Shown here piece after piece: positions 55,784-64,000 of a stretch of DNA of 64,000 bases. This DNA comes from Dyella sp. OK004. GTDB taxonomy: Bacteria > Pseudomonadota > Gammaproteobacteria > Xanthomonadales > Rhodanobacteraceae. The position numbers were made by a program, and so were the translations under genes. How positions within the stretch are numbered: the stretch's first letter is position 1; each line of letters begins with the position of its first letter. The notes under the pieces were generated by a model. The model was given only the letters and a program-made list of their open reading frames with translations, searched no databases and had not been told where the DNA came from. The stretch spans positions 62,001-126,000 of the forward strand of contig NZ_FOZI01000003.1 in assembly GCF_900114495.1 (NCBI RefSeq), in the 5' to 3' direction.

Positions 55784-56470
55784 TCAGGCATCCAGGGCAA
55801 TGCGAAGAGCGGCGGCGCAGGCCAGCGGCGCCAGTACCAGAGCCAGAGCCAGAGCCGCGCCCAGCCAGGCGATGGGCGCGAGCCAGGGCAACCCCTGTTG
55901 AGCCGCAGCCACCGCGCCAGCGGCAAAGATGACCACTGGGACGCAAAGCGGCAGCAGCATCAAGGCCAAGAGCATACCAGAGCGCCGGGTACCGGCCGTC
56001 AGCGCCACCAGGATGGCGCCCAGCAAACTGAGCAGCGGTGTCGCAAGCAGCAAGGCCAGCAGCATCACCGGCATGACGGCCGCTGGCAGGTGCAGCATGC
56101 CGGCGAGCAACGGCGCGATGACGATCAGCGGCAGTGCGGTAGTCAGCCAATGCGCGAGGATCTTCATGCCCAGCATCAGCGCCAGCGGCTGCGGGGCCAG
56201 CACCAGTTGCTCCAGCGAGCCGTCCTCGATATCGCTGCGGAACATGGCATCCAGCGCCAGCAACATGGCGAGAAGTACGGTGACCAGCACGACACCGCCG
56301 GCGATCCGCTGCAGCAAGGCGTCCTCCGGTCCGAGCGCGAACGGGAATAGGGTGACCACGATCAGCGCATACAGCACCGGCATGGCTATATCGCCGCGGC
56401 GGCGCCAGGCCAGGGTGAGATCGCGTCGCAGCAGCGCGGCGCAAGCGGGGGCGAGTGGCGCCTGGCTCAT
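55784..56470 (-). CDS. ccmB: Haem exporter protein CcmB
   Basis: A 228-residue membrane subunit of the CcmAB ABC transporter, with six hydrophobic helices. The conserved parts are LLRRDLTLAWRRRGDIAMPV near the start, SDIEDGSLEQLVLAPQPL, and LLALMLLPLCVPVVIFAAGA. With CcmA it drives release of holo-CcmE by ATP hydrolysis. Its start overlaps the ccmA stop by four bases. Confidence 0.96.
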   Translation of the reverse strand: MSQAPLAPACAALLRRDLTLAWRRRGDIAMPVLYALIVVTLFPFALGPEDALLQRIAGGVVLVTVLLAMLLALDAMFRSDIEDGSLEQLVLAPQPLALMLGMKILAHWLTTALPLIVIAPLLAGMLHLPAAVMPVMLLALLLATPLLSLLGAILVALTAGTRRSGMLLALMLLPLCVPVVIFAAGAVAAAQQGLPWLAPIAWLGAALALALVLAPLACAAALRIALDA

Positions 56471-57105
56471 GCGTGCATCCGGATGCGTCTTGGCTCGCCG
56501 CTCAGGAAGCTCACGGCGCCATGGCTGGTAACCAGCGCGGCACCGCCACGCGTGGCGTGCTGTTCGAGCAGGCGGTTGACCAGTTCGATGCCGGTGCGGT
56601 CGAGGTTGGCGTAGGGCTCATCCAGCAACCAGAGCGTGGCAGGCAGCAACAACAGCCGAGCCAGGGCGGCGCGCTTTTTCTGGCCGGCCGAGAGACGGCG
56701 GACCGGTTCGTCTTCGTAGCCGGGCAGGCCGACATCGGCCAACACCTGGTTCGCGTTGACGCCATCGCGAGTGCCATACAGGCCACCGGCAATGGCGAGG
56801 TTCTCGCGGGCACTGAGATCGGCCTTCAGGCCAAGGTGGTGTCCCAGGAACAAAGTGTCACCGAGGTACGCATCGCGCAGCCAGCGCCCACCGCGCCACA
56901 GCAGCTCACCTTCGTCGATATGCAGCAAGCCCGCCAGAACGCGCAGCAGGGTGGTCTTGCCGCTGCCGTTGTCGCCTTCCACCAGCACCACCTCGCCCTC
57001 GTGCAGGCGAAAGTCCAACGGACCGAACACAGGTTCGTCCTGGCGATAAAAGGACAAGGCCCGCGCTTCCAACAGAAGCGGGGACTGGGCGGACGGGGCA
57101 GTCAT
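56467..57105 (-). CDS. ccmA: Cytochrome c biogenesis ATP-binding protein CcmA
   Basis: A 212-residue ABC ATPase and first gene of the ccm run. Walker A is VEGDNGSGKTTLLR, the signature is RLSAGQKKRAALARLLL, Walker B is LWLLDEPYANLD, and the switch histidine is in VTSHGA. The ATG at 57105 gives a normal N terminus (MTAPSAQSPLLLEARAL); the frame stays open upstream in non-coding sequence. A promoter for the operon should lie in 57106-57166 or further upstream. Confidence 0.96.
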   Translation of the reverse strand: MTAPSAQSPLLLEARALSFYRQDEPVFGPLDFRLHEGEVVLVEGDNGSGKTTLLRVLAGLLHIDEGELLWRGGRWLRDAYLGDTLFLGHHLGLKADLSARENLAIAGGLYGTRDGVNANQVLADVGLPGYEDEPVRRLSAGQKKRAALARLLLLPATLWLLDEPYANLDRTGIELVNRLLEQHATRGGAALVTSHGAVSFLSGEPRRIRMHA

Positions 57106-57166
57106 CCGGGCGATTGTCCGCAAACGCCAGCGGGCTTGTCTATGCGACGCAGCGCCGCCGCATGCT

Positions 57167-57570
57167 CTACAGCCGCCGCAGCCGGGCGATGCCGCCGCCG
57201 CAACCATGCACATAGGCGTTTTGTTCGAAGTTCCTGGCTACTGTGTCCAGACTCGCAGTATCCGGTCCGATCACGAACAGGCTTGCCTCTGCCCAGCCCC
57301 CGCCAATCCCTACGCCAGCACACACCCTTTTAGCGGCGGGGAGATCGCGCAGGGCGATCAGTAATCGGCGCTGAGCCTCGCGGTTAAATGCGAGGCTACG
57401 CATCTGCGAACGGGATTTCACGCCGTGACAAAGCCCCAGGGATGCTCTCCAACGATGGTCGCCAACGCCGTTGGCAGTGGTGCATCGATCCGGATCGTGG
57501 CCCAGCCGCCTTGCCGCAGGCGCACCCGATAAGCGGTGGCGCGGTAGGCGGCTAGCAGGCTTTCATCCAT
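57167..57570 (-). pseudogene. DUF3293 gene split by a stop and a frameshift
   Basis: Two minus-strand frames together make one DUF3293-like protein. The first, from ATG at 57570, gives 50 residues (MDESLLAAYRATAYRVRLRQ to GEHPWGFVTA) and stops at TGA at 57418-57420. The second runs from 57421 to 57167 in another frame (RSQMRSLAFNREAQRRLLIA to the end). Family proteins read TAWNP at the join. Here the Trp codon position is TGA, and one base is missing in the following C-run. It may be a real pseudogene, a sequencing error, or a coupled pair through the overlapping GTGA. The start overlaps the kmo stop by eight bases. Confidence 0.65.
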
Positions 57571-58966
57571 GCCGCAGGCTGGGTAGCGGGGGCAAGGTCG
57601 CTTTTAGGGCGGTTACCGCGGCATCCAGATTGACGCTTTCCGCATCGGTCGAGCCACGCAGCAACTGCTGCAGAAGCTGATCCTGCGCGCGTCCGCGTTC
57701 GAACACGTAGGCATACGGCAGGTGGGTGAAGGTGACCATGCGATAGCGCGCCATGAAATGCCCGGGCGCACGTTCCGCCAGCAATGCACCGAGTTCGCGC
57801 TTGGCCAGGTAGTGTGGATCGGCCACCGAGTCACGCATCTCGATGTAATTCTCCAGTGCCATTGCGGCGATCGCGTTGGCATTAGGTTGGCGGATGCGTT
57901 GGAATTCGGCGAAGACCTCGGCAGTATCTTCCGGCGATTCGGCCAGCAATGCGGCGAGGACGACTGTGTCCTCGAAACCGCAGTTCATGCCCTGGCCGTG
58001 GAACGGCACGATGGCGTGTGCGGCGTCGCCGATCAGCAGCGCGCGGCCATCCAGGTGCCAGCGATCCAGATAAAGCGTGGACAGCGTGCCGACCGGGTGG
58101 CTGTCGTAGTCCTGCGCAAAATCGGGAATCAGCGGCAGCAGGTCGGGGAAATCTTCGCGGAAGAATGTTTGCGCCGCGGCTGTATCCGGCAGCGTGGCGA
58201 AACTGGGGTGCGGCCCCTGGCCGGGCAGGAACAGCGTCACCGTAAAGCTGCCTTCAGTGTTTGGCAGCGCGATACACATATAGCCGCCGCGCGGCCAGAT
58301 ATGCAGTGCATGCGGCTCCAGCGCGAACTGGTCGTGGCCGCCGCTTTCGCCGAGCAGGCTGGCTGGCAGTGCGCCGGCTGGCGGAATTTCCAGTTCTTTG
58401 TAGGCATGCCCGAGTGGTTCGATGCGTTCGCCCAAGGGGGCGTAGGTGTGCATCGCTACCCGTAGCGCCGAGCCGGCGCCGTCGGCGCCGATCAACACCC
58501 CGGCGTCGATGCTGCGCTCGTTGCCTTGCTCATCCGCAAGCCGGATGCGGCGCGCGTCGAAATCCGCCGCGACCAGCGACTGGCCGAAATGAAAACGCAC
58601 ACCGGCGGTTTCGGCCGCATCCAGCAGCAACATGTTCAACGCGCCGCGCGACACCGACCAAATCACTTCACTGTCGTCGACGCCATAGCGCTGCAAGCCG
58701 GAACGGCCGTCGCGCGTGTGCACCATGCGTCCGCGCATCATCACCGCACGTTGCAGCACATCCTCGGCGAGTCCGGCGGTACGCAGCGCCTGCAGGCCGC
58801 GTTCGGCCAGGGCGAGGTTGATCGAGCGGCCGCCCATGAAGCCTGCACGGCGTGGATCGGGGCGTTTTTCGTAGACATCGACGGCAAATCCTCTCCGGGC
58901 AAGCTGCTTGGCGAGCAGGGTGCCAACCAGGCCGCCGCCGATGAGAGTGATCGATTGCTGCGCCAT
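57563..58966 (-). CDS. kmo: Kynurenine 3-monooxygenase
   Basis: A 467-residue FAD-dependent aromatic hydroxylase converting kynurenine to 3-hydroxykynurenine with NADPH and oxygen. The Rossmann motif is LIGGGLVGTLLAKQLARRGF, followed by the family-specific FMGGRSINLALAERG. The second FAD motif is LLIGDAAHAIVPFHGQGMNC, followed by GFEDTVVLAALL. The C-terminal helix has a hydrophobic stretch usual for membrane association in the family. Other kynurenine pathway genes (tryptophan dioxygenase, kynureninase) are not in the window. It lies downstream of phbB on the same strand. Confidence 0.94.
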   Translation of the reverse strand: MAQQSITLIGGGLVGTLLAKQLARRGFAVDVYEKRPDPRRAGFMGGRSINLALAERGLQALRTAGLAEDVLQRAVMMRGRMVHTRDGRSGLQRYGVDDSEVIWSVSRGALNMLLLDAAETAGVRFHFGQSLVAADFDARRIRLADEQGNERSIDAGVLIGADGAGSALRVAMHTYAPLGERIEPLGHAYKELEIPPAGALPASLLGESGGHDQFALEPHALHIWPRGGYMCIALPNTEGSFTVTLFLPGQGPHPSFATLPDTAAAQTFFREDFPDLLPLIPDFAQDYDSHPVGTLSTLYLDRWHLDGRALLIGDAAHAIVPFHGQGMNCGFEDTVVLAALLAESPEDTAEVFAEFQRIRQPNANAIAAMALENYIEMRDSVADPHYLAKRELGALLAERAPGHFMARYRMVTFTHLPYAYVFERGRAQDQLLQQLLRGSTDAESVNLDAAVTALKATLPPLPSLRHG

Positions 58967-59081
58967 AAAACTCCACGGGAACGTCGGCCGCCGAGCGACC
59001 GGTGAATGGGAAAGTCGGCTACTGCGTGATCCCCAAGCGTAGCGACTTCCCGTGATTCCCGCGATGCTTGCCGCTGGCGCT

Positions 59082-59828
59082 TTAGAAGCTCATGAAATAC
59101 CCGCCGTTCACTGGCAGGTTGGCACCGGTGATATAGCCGGCGTCGTCCGAGCTCAGAAAGCGCACGGCACGCGCGATATCGGCTGGCGAGCCGAGGCGGC
59201 CCACCGGGATGTCCGCGATGATCTGGGTGCGGATATCTTCCGGCACGGCGGCCACCAGTGCCGTATCGCAATAGCCGGGCGAAACCGTATTGACGGTAAT
59301 GCCTTTGCGCGCTGTTTCGCGTGCCAGCGCCATGCCGAAGCCATGCACGCCGGCTTTGGCCGCGGAGTAGTTGGTCTGGCCGAACTGACCGGTCTGCCCA
59401 TTCACCGAGCTGAGATTGACGATGCGGCCGAAGCTGCGCGTGCTCATGCCTTCGACCACGTTGCGGCACATATTGAACACGCCATCCAGATTGACCCGCA
59501 TCAGCTCATGCCACTGCTGTGGACTCATCTTGCGCAGGCTGGTATCGCGGGTAATGCCGGCGGCGTTGACCAGGATATCGACGCTGCCGTGCCCGGCTTC
59601 GACGCGCGTGATCAGATCCGCGCAGCTGTTGTAGTCGCTCACGTCGGCCGGCTCGAAGCAGATGGCGTCGCCGAGATCGGCCAGTTCCGTGCGGAAGGCG
59701 TCCAGCCGGTCGGCCCGCGCGGGCAGGTCGGAGGCGATCACCTGGCGGCCGGCCAGGGCCAGCTGCCGGCAGATTTCGGTGCCAAGGCCGCCGATGCCGC
59801 CGGTAACGATCGCAACGCGCTTCTTCAT
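59082..59828 (-). CDS. phbB: Acetoacetyl-CoA reductase (PhbB-type SDR)
   Basis: A 248-residue SDR of the PhbB/FabG kind. The NADP loop is TGGIGGLGTEICRQLALAGR, the catalytic serine is in NLSSVNGQTGQFGQTNYSAA, with Tyr and Lys in NYSAAKAG. The QTGQFGQTNYSAAKAG run is characteristic of acetoacetyl-CoA reductases making (R)-3-hydroxybutyryl-CoA for polyhydroxybutyrate. The neighbour phaR supports this. The ATG at 59828 gives the usual start; an upstream ATG at 59846 adds six residues. The polymerase genes are not here. Confidence 0.92.
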   Translation of the reverse strand: MKKRVAIVTGGIGGLGTEICRQLALAGRQVIASDLPARADRLDAFRTELADLGDAICFEPADVSDYNSCADLITRVEAGHGSVDILVNAAGITRDTSLRKMSPQQWHELMRVNLDGVFNMCRNVVEGMSTRSFGRIVNLSSVNGQTGQFGQTNYSAAKAGVHGFGMALARETARKGITVNTVSPGYCDTALVAAVPEDIRTQIIADIPVGRLGSPADIARAVRFLSSDDAGYITGANLPVNGGYFMSF

Positions 59829-59935
59829 AGCTACAGGCTCAATCATGCCGCACGGCAGCACGTGTTGTGCTGCAGCGGGTAGTCCACAGGAAAACCCGGC
59901 GATCGAAGGCCGCCGGCCGAAGGCAGGGCGCTGCC

Positions 59936-60424
59936 TTACTTCTTGGTGCCGCGATTGGCCGGGTTGGCTGGATTGGCCTGGGTGGCGGCATCGACCAGTC
60001 CGCGCTGCATGGATTTCCACGCTTCCATGTTGCGCTCGGTCAGTTCGTTGAGCATCGACCACGGCGTCTGGCCGAGCAGGCTGTTGAGCTGGGTGCGGAA
60101 CTGCTGCTGCTGGTCTAGGAACACCTGCAGGCTGCGCTCCAGATAGGGGCCCATGAAGCCCTGCAGCGAGTCGCCGTAGAACCGGATGATCTGGCTCAGC
60201 AACTGCGGCGAGAGCATCGGCTGACCCTTCTCCTCGTGCTCGGAGATGATCTGCAGCAGCACGGAGCGGGTCAGATCCTCGCCGCTCTTGGCGTCGCGGA
60301 CCTCGAAGGTTTCGCTGTCGAGTACGAGCTGACGGACCTCTTCCAGCGTGATGTAGCTGGAGATTTCCGTGTCGTAGAGCCGACGGTTCGGATACTTCTT
60401 GATGGTGCGGATCGTTTGTGCCAT
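59936..60424 (-). CDS. phaR: Polyhydroxyalkanoate synthesis repressor PhaR
   Basis: A 162-residue PHB/PHA accumulation regulator. The DNA-binding domain (PHB_acc_N) is at the N terminus, TIRTIKKYPNRRLYDTEISS followed by YITLEEVRQLV. The PHB-granule-binding part has LTRSVLLQIISEHEEKGQPM and IRFYGDSLQGFMGPYLERSL. The tail is Ala/Asn/Pro-rich. In other bacteria PhaR represses phasin and its own gene and is released by binding PHB. It lies 107 bases upstream of phbB. Confidence 0.95.
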   Translation of the reverse strand: MAQTIRTIKKYPNRRLYDTEISSYITLEEVRQLVLDSETFEVRDAKSGEDLTRSVLLQIISEHEEKGQPMLSPQLLSQIIRFYGDSLQGFMGPYLERSLQVFLDQQQQFRTQLNSLLGQTPWSMLNELTERNMEAWKSMQRGLVDAATQANPANPANRGTKK

Positions 60425-60474
60425 GCGGCGGAAACTAGCAGATCGTATTGCGCCGCACCAGTCGCCAGGGGCAC

Positions 60475-60505
60475 TTTTTTGCTGCACCGGAAAGTGCAGC
60501 AAAAA
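60475..60505 (-). terminator. Terminator of the emrAB operon
   Basis: TTTTTGCTGCAC and GTGCAGCAAAAA form a 12-bp stem around TTTCCG, read on the minus strand, followed by more T or A on both sides. It ends transcription 20 bases after the emrB stop, upstream of the phaR promoter region. Confidence 0.93.
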
Positions 60506-60524
60506 TTTGAATCGATCTTTTTTA

Positions 60525-62078
60525 TCAATGGCCTACCGCACCGCCTGCGCTGCCGAAGGGTGGTTTGGCGAACCACAGCAGGGGAATCATGGCCAGGAAC
60601 AGCATCGCGCACAGCCAGAACACGTCGTTCACAGCCAGGGTCAGTGCCTCGCGGGTCAGCAGTTGATCGACTAGCGTCAGGCCCTTGGTGCCGGTCAGGC
60701 CGACATGATTCAGACCCTGCAGGAACTGGGTGGTCGCAGGGTGATCCGGGGCCACGCTTTCGGTCAGCACCGCGTGGTGAAATTCGCCACGGTGCTGCCA
60801 TAGCGTCACGGTCACGGCGGTGGATACGCTCGATCCCATGGTGCGGCAAAAATTGGCGAGCCCCGAAGCGCTGGCGATTTCCTCGCCCGGCAAGCCCGAC
60901 AGATACACCTGGTTCAACGGAATGAAGAAGCAGGCAATGCCCGCGCCCATGATGAAGCGGGGCAGCACCAGGGTAGAGAACGACGCGGAACTGTCGAAGC
61001 TGGCAAACCAGAACGAGGTGCCGGCGAAGATCAGAAAGGCCGCGGTGACCACGGCACGCAGATCCAGCCTATTGATGTTCGCTCCGATCACCGGTGCCAT
61101 CAGAAAGGCCAGTATGCCGACCGGTGCCGTCGCCAGGCCAGCCCAAGTGGCGGTGTAGCCCAGGGTGGTCTGCAACCACAGCGGGAACACCACGTTGATG
61201 CCGAAGAAAGCCATCATGCCTAGCGACAGTGCGGTGACGCCCACGGTGAAGTTGCGCCGCTTGAACAGCGACAGATCCACCACCGGATGCTTGGCGTGCA
61301 ACTCCCACACGATCAGGACCGTGATGCACACCAGGGCCGTGATGCCCAGCACCGTGATCATCGGCGAGGAGAACCAGTCGTTATCGTTGCCGTTGTCCAG
61401 CATGAACTGCAGCGCGCCCACCCCGACGACCAGCAAGACCAGGCCGACGATGTCGATCGGAGTCTGATAGATCTTGGTCTCGCGCTTGTGCAGCAGGGCC
61501 CAGGTGATGACCGCCGCGAGCGCTCCCACCGGTACGTTGATATAGAAAATCCATGGCCAGGAGAAATTGTCGGTAAGCCAGCCACCGAGGATTGGGCCGA
61601 AGATCGGCGCTACCACCACCGTCATCGCCCATAGCGCGAGCGCGATACCTTGTTTGGTCTTGGGATAGCTGGACAGCAATAAGGTCAGCGACAGAGCCAC
61701 CATCGGGCCCGAGCCAGCGCCCTGCAGCAGACGGCAGATCACCAGCATCGGCATGCTGTTGGCGAGGCCACACAGCATCGAGAACACAACAAAAAGCCCC
61801 ACCGAGGCGATGAAAGTTTTGACCTCGCCGAAACGTCGCGCCAGCCAGCCGGTCAGTGGCTGCATGATCGCGCTGGCCAATGCGTAAGAGCTGATGGTCC
61901 AGGTGCCTTCGCTGGAGCTGACGCCGAGGCTACCCGCGATATGGGGCACCGCGACGTTCACGATGGTCATGTCCAGCACCTCCATGAAGGTGCTGAACGC
62001 GACTGCGATGGTCAGCAGGACCAGGGCGCCGCCTTGTAGCGGCTTGAGTGGTGCGGTGTCGTTGGGCGTGGCGGCCAT
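60525..62078 (-). CDS. emrB: Multidrug efflux MFS transporter, EmrB/QacA (DHA2) family
   Basis: A 517-residue fourteen-helix drug:proton antiporter. Helix one reads FSTFMEVLDMTIVNVAVPHI (motif D1), the loop has LTGWLARRFGEVKTFIAS (motif A), and motif C is in SLTLLLSSYPKTKQGIALAL onward. The final periplasmic loop and helices are complete. It forms a tripartite pump with the EmrA-like adaptor and the outer membrane factor encoded upstream. Substrates are typically hydrophobic toxins; the specific ones are not predictable. Confidence 0.93.
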   Translation of the reverse strand: MAATPNDTAPLKPLQGGALVLLTIAVAFSTFMEVLDMTIVNVAVPHIAGSLGVSSSEGTWTISSYALASAIMQPLTGWLARRFGEVKTFIASVGLFVVFSMLCGLANSMPMLVICRLLQGAGSGPMVALSLTLLLSSYPKTKQGIALALWAMTVVVAPIFGPILGGWLTDNFSWPWIFYINVPVGALAAVITWALLHKRETKIYQTPIDIVGLVLLVVGVGALQFMLDNGNDNDWFSSPMITVLGITALVCITVLIVWELHAKHPVVDLSLFKRRNFTVGVTALSLGMMAFFGINVVFPLWLQTTLGYTATWAGLATAPVGILAFLMAPVIGANINRLDLRAVVTAAFLIFAGTSFWFASFDSSASFSTLVLPRFIMGAGIACFFIPLNQVYLSGLPGEEIASASGLANFCRTMGSSVSTAVTVTLWQHRGEFHHAVLTESVAPDHPATTQFLQGLNHVGLTGTKGLTLVDQLLTREALTLAVNDVFWLCAMLFLAMIPLLWFAKPPFGSAGGAVGH

Positions 62079-62091
62079 GATCGACTCGGGC

Positions 62092-63291
62092 TCAGTTGGC
62101 GTCGCGACGGCTCAGGTTGTCACGGATGATCTTGTCGGCTTCCGCGTCCGCCTTGCTCGCCATCTGCTCGTACACATTGGTTTCGGCGGCTGGTTGCTGT
62201 GCCACCTGTGCCAGCACGGGACCCTTGTCGTCGGTGATGTCTACTGTGGTTTCGGTGGACAGGCCGATGCGCAGCGGATGCTGATCCAGATCTTTGTTAT
62301 CGATGGCGATGCGCACGGGTACGCGCTGCACCACTTTGATCCAGTTGCCGGTGGCGTTCTGGGCTGGCAGCAGGGAAAACACGCTGCCGGTGCCGGCACC
62401 CAGGCCGATCACCTTGCCGTGGTATTCCACGCCGCTGCCGTACACATCGGCGACGATCTTGGTCGGCTGGCCAATGCGGATGTGGCGCAGTTGGCTTTCC
62501 TTGAAGTTGGCGTCGATCCACAGATCGTGCAGTGGCACCACGGTCATCAGCTGCTGGCCGGGCTGCACGCTGTTGCCAAGCTGCACGCTGCGTTGTGCGA
62601 CGTAGCCCGAGACCGGGGCGAAAATCGCGTTGCGCTGAGCGGCGACCCATGCCGCACGGAAATTGGCGCGTGCTTGTTCCACTGCCGGGTTCTGCGCGAC
62701 TTCGGTGCCTTCAATCGAGGCATGCGCGGCATTCGCCTGCGCTACTGCGGCATCCAGCGCCGCCTGAGCTTGCTCCACACCATCGCGCAGGTGCTGCACG
62801 GTCTCCGGCGCTTCGGCTTGCTCGGCGATCAACGGCAGGCGGCGCTTGAGATCGGCCTGGGCTTTCTTCAGATCGATGCGCCGGGCGGCAACGGCGGCAT
62901 CGGCACCGGTCGCCGAATCGGTTTGCTGGCGTACTTGGCGTACAGCCTGGGCGAGCGCACTGCTGGCCTGGCGCAGGCGCACATCGGCATCGGTGCTATC
63001 CAGCTTCACCAGCACCTGACCTGCGTCGACATGTTGCGTGTCATCCGCAAGGATGGCTACGACGGTGCCCGACACCTGTGCGGAGATGGCGACCTGATTG
63101 CCACCTACATAGGCGTTGTCGGTGCTCTCGCGCGTAGAGAACACGAACAGCCACAGCAGGAACCAGCCCACACCGAGCGCGACGAAGATAAGCAGGACGA
63201 TCAGCAAGGCGCGGCGGCGCTTGCCCGGATCCTTGGCGGCCAAGCCGCTGTCGTTATCGTCCTTGCGCGTGGCGGATTCAGTGGCGCTCAT
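62092..63291 (-). CDS. emrA: Membrane fusion protein, EmrA/HlyD family
   Basis: A 399-residue periplasmic adaptor. A cytoplasmic N terminus is followed by one helix (LLIVLLIFVALGVGWFLLWL). The lipoyl half-motifs are YVGGNQVAISAQVSGTVVAI and FAPVSGYVAQRSVQLGNSVQ, separated by a long coiled coil rich in Ala and Gln. The beta-barrel ends GLSTETTVDI. It connects EmrB to the outer membrane factor. The start overlaps the OMF gene by 14 bases, and the end is 13 bases before emrB. Confidence 0.94.
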   Translation of the reverse strand: MSATESATRKDDNDSGLAAKDPGKRRRALLIVLLIFVALGVGWFLLWLFVFSTRESTDNAYVGGNQVAISAQVSGTVVAILADDTQHVDAGQVLVKLDSTDADVRLRQASSALAQAVRQVRQQTDSATGADAAVAARRIDLKKAQADLKRRLPLIAEQAEAPETVQHLRDGVEQAQAALDAAVAQANAAHASIEGTEVAQNPAVEQARANFRAAWVAAQRNAIFAPVSGYVAQRSVQLGNSVQPGQQLMTVVPLHDLWIDANFKESQLRHIRIGQPTKIVADVYGSGVEYHGKVIGLGAGTGSVFSLLPAQNATGNWIKVVQRVPVRIAIDNKDLDQHPLRIGLSTETTVDITDDKGPVLAQVAQQPAAETNVYEQMASKADAEADKIIRDNLSRRDAN

Positions 63292-64000
63292 GATCGGCGG
63301 CTCCGGAAGAAGAAGGCGAAGAAGTGGAAGAGGCGGGGGCGTCGCTGCTGGTCGTGGCGACGCTATCGGGCATGCGATAGCCGCCGCCGAGCGCCTTGAT
63401 CAGCGAGAGATCGGTCGACAGCGCTTGTGCTTGCAGCGTGAGCGCGTCATCGCGTTGTTGCAGCAGTTGGCCCTTGGCGCCGAGGCTTTCGCGGATATCG
63501 CGTACGCCTTGCCGTGCGCGCGCTTGTGCATTGGTCAGTAGACGTTCGTTGGCAGCGATCTGTACCGCCTGCTCTTTGCTGCGCGCCGCCAGCTGTTGGG
63601 CCGTCAGGCTTTGCACGGACACGTCACGGGCGGCGGACAGCACGGTGCTGTTGTATTGAGCGACAGCGGCATCCAGCTGCGCTTTGCTGGCACGGAAATT
63701 CGCTTGCAGCAGGCCGCTGTTGAAGATCGGCAGATGCAGGGCCGGGGTCAGCGCGAAAACGCGGCTCGAGGCATTGAACAGCTTGTCCAGATCGATGCTC
63801 GAAAGGCCTGCCATGGCCGAGATACTGATATCGGGGAAGAACTGTGCACGCGCCAGATCGGTCTGTTTCAGTGCGGCCTCGATCTGCCAGCGGCTGGCGG
63901 CGATATCAGGGCGGCGCGCGATCAGATCGACACCAACGTTGCTCGGCAGGCCGCCGTCGATGGCGGGCAGGGGGCGTGGTTGCAGCGCGGGCATGTCGGC
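63278..64000 (-). CDS. Outer membrane efflux factor, NodT/OprM-like (3' part)
   Basis: The C-terminal 240 or so residues of an RND/EmrAB-type outer membrane factor; the 5' part lies beyond base 64000. Seen are GLPSNVGVDLIARRPDIAAS (the conserved LLARRPDI region), FFPDISISAMAGLSS, and RVFALTPALHLPIFNSGLLQ, followed by long coiled-coil helices. The gene ends with a Ser/Ala-rich tail. It is the first gene of the emr operon as read. The signal peptide and likely lipobox are outside the window. Confidence 0.93.
   Translation of the reverse strand, partial: ADMPALQPRPLPAIDGGLPSNVGVDLIARRPDIAASRWQIEAALKQTDLARAQFFPDISISAMAGLSSIDLDKLFNASSRVFALTPALHLPIFNSGLLQANFRASKAQLDAAVAQYNSTVLSAARDVSVQSLTAQQLAARSKEQAVQIAANERLLTNAQARARQGVRDIRESLGAKGQLLQQRDDALTLQAQALSTDLSLIKALGGGYRMPDSVATTSSDAPASSTSSPSSSGAADHERH

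Noticed and set aside
54837-56444. 535-codon frame spanning ccmD, ccmC and ccmB in one frame
   Set aside because: Only the last 60 codons are real (ccmD). The rest runs through ccmB and ccmC out of frame and is Arg-rich noise.
61894-63399. 501-codon frame antisense to emrA and part of emrB
   Set aside because: Shadow of two well-supported efflux genes.

Overview
The window is high-GC, gene-dense chromosomal DNA from a gammaproteobacterium, most likely a member of the Xanthomonadales close to Rhodanobacter, Dyella, Frateuria or Luteibacter. This is inferred from gene content and order: a long-form LigA, the surE-pcm-yqaA-nlpD run, the tpiA-secG-tRNA-Leu run, a complete ccm operon, kmo next to phbB and phaR, and GTAG-type REP hairpins. 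I ran no database comparison, so genus is open. I found no prophage, no intact insertion sequence and no CRISPR array.

Layout. 0-13.6 kb holds core genes: the 3' end of rnk, a PAP2 phosphatase, ligA-epmA, aqpZ, an MHS-family transporter, DUF2461, sbcB, orn, folP, glmM and a 2OG-Fe(II) oxygenase. Two copies of a palindromic, MITE-like repeat lie between these genes. 13.6-17.3 kb holds a VIT-family metal transporter behind a tandem palindromic operator-like site, an SDR, tpiA, secG and tRNA-Leu(GAG). 17.3-32.9 kb is the accessory part. It holds envelope lipoproteins, an RcnB-like protein, and a signalling group of a LysM/TPR lipoprotein, a transmembrane Ser/Thr kinase with periplasmic and HAMP regions, an FHA protein and an ankyrin-type membrane protein. 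It continues with an S53 peptidase, small membrane proteins, a deacetylase-glycosyltransferase pair, an EF-hand protein and several unrecognised small genes.

32.9-46 kb is metabolic and housekeeping: an amidohydrolase, azoR with a divergent LysR regulator, a methionine-type aminotransferase overlapping an omega-amidase gene, smrA, surE-pcm-yqaA-nlpD, a REP doublet, an Mth938-like gene, yhbY and rlmE-ftsH. A five-tRNA operon (Arg, Pro, Arg, His, Lys) with its own promoter and terminator follows. 46.9-48.5 kb holds a SnoaL-like protein, a 61-bp palindromic element and an alanine-rich protein. From 48.4 kb to the end every gene is on the minus strand: tRNA-Leu(CAA), cysteine dioxygenase, metX, ccmABCDEFGHI, a DUF3293 gene broken by a stop and a frameshift, kmo, phbB, phaR, and an emrAB-type efflux operon with its outer-membrane factor running off the edge.

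The most interesting unexplained signals are three. First, three intergenic regions (about 19.4, 23.3 and 48.1 kb) share a motif centred on CCTAGG that is followed on the minus strand by an intrinsic-terminator-like hairpin, which suggests a family of short RNAs. Second, the twin palindromes before the VIT gene. Third, the broken DUF3293 gene overlapping the end of kmo.
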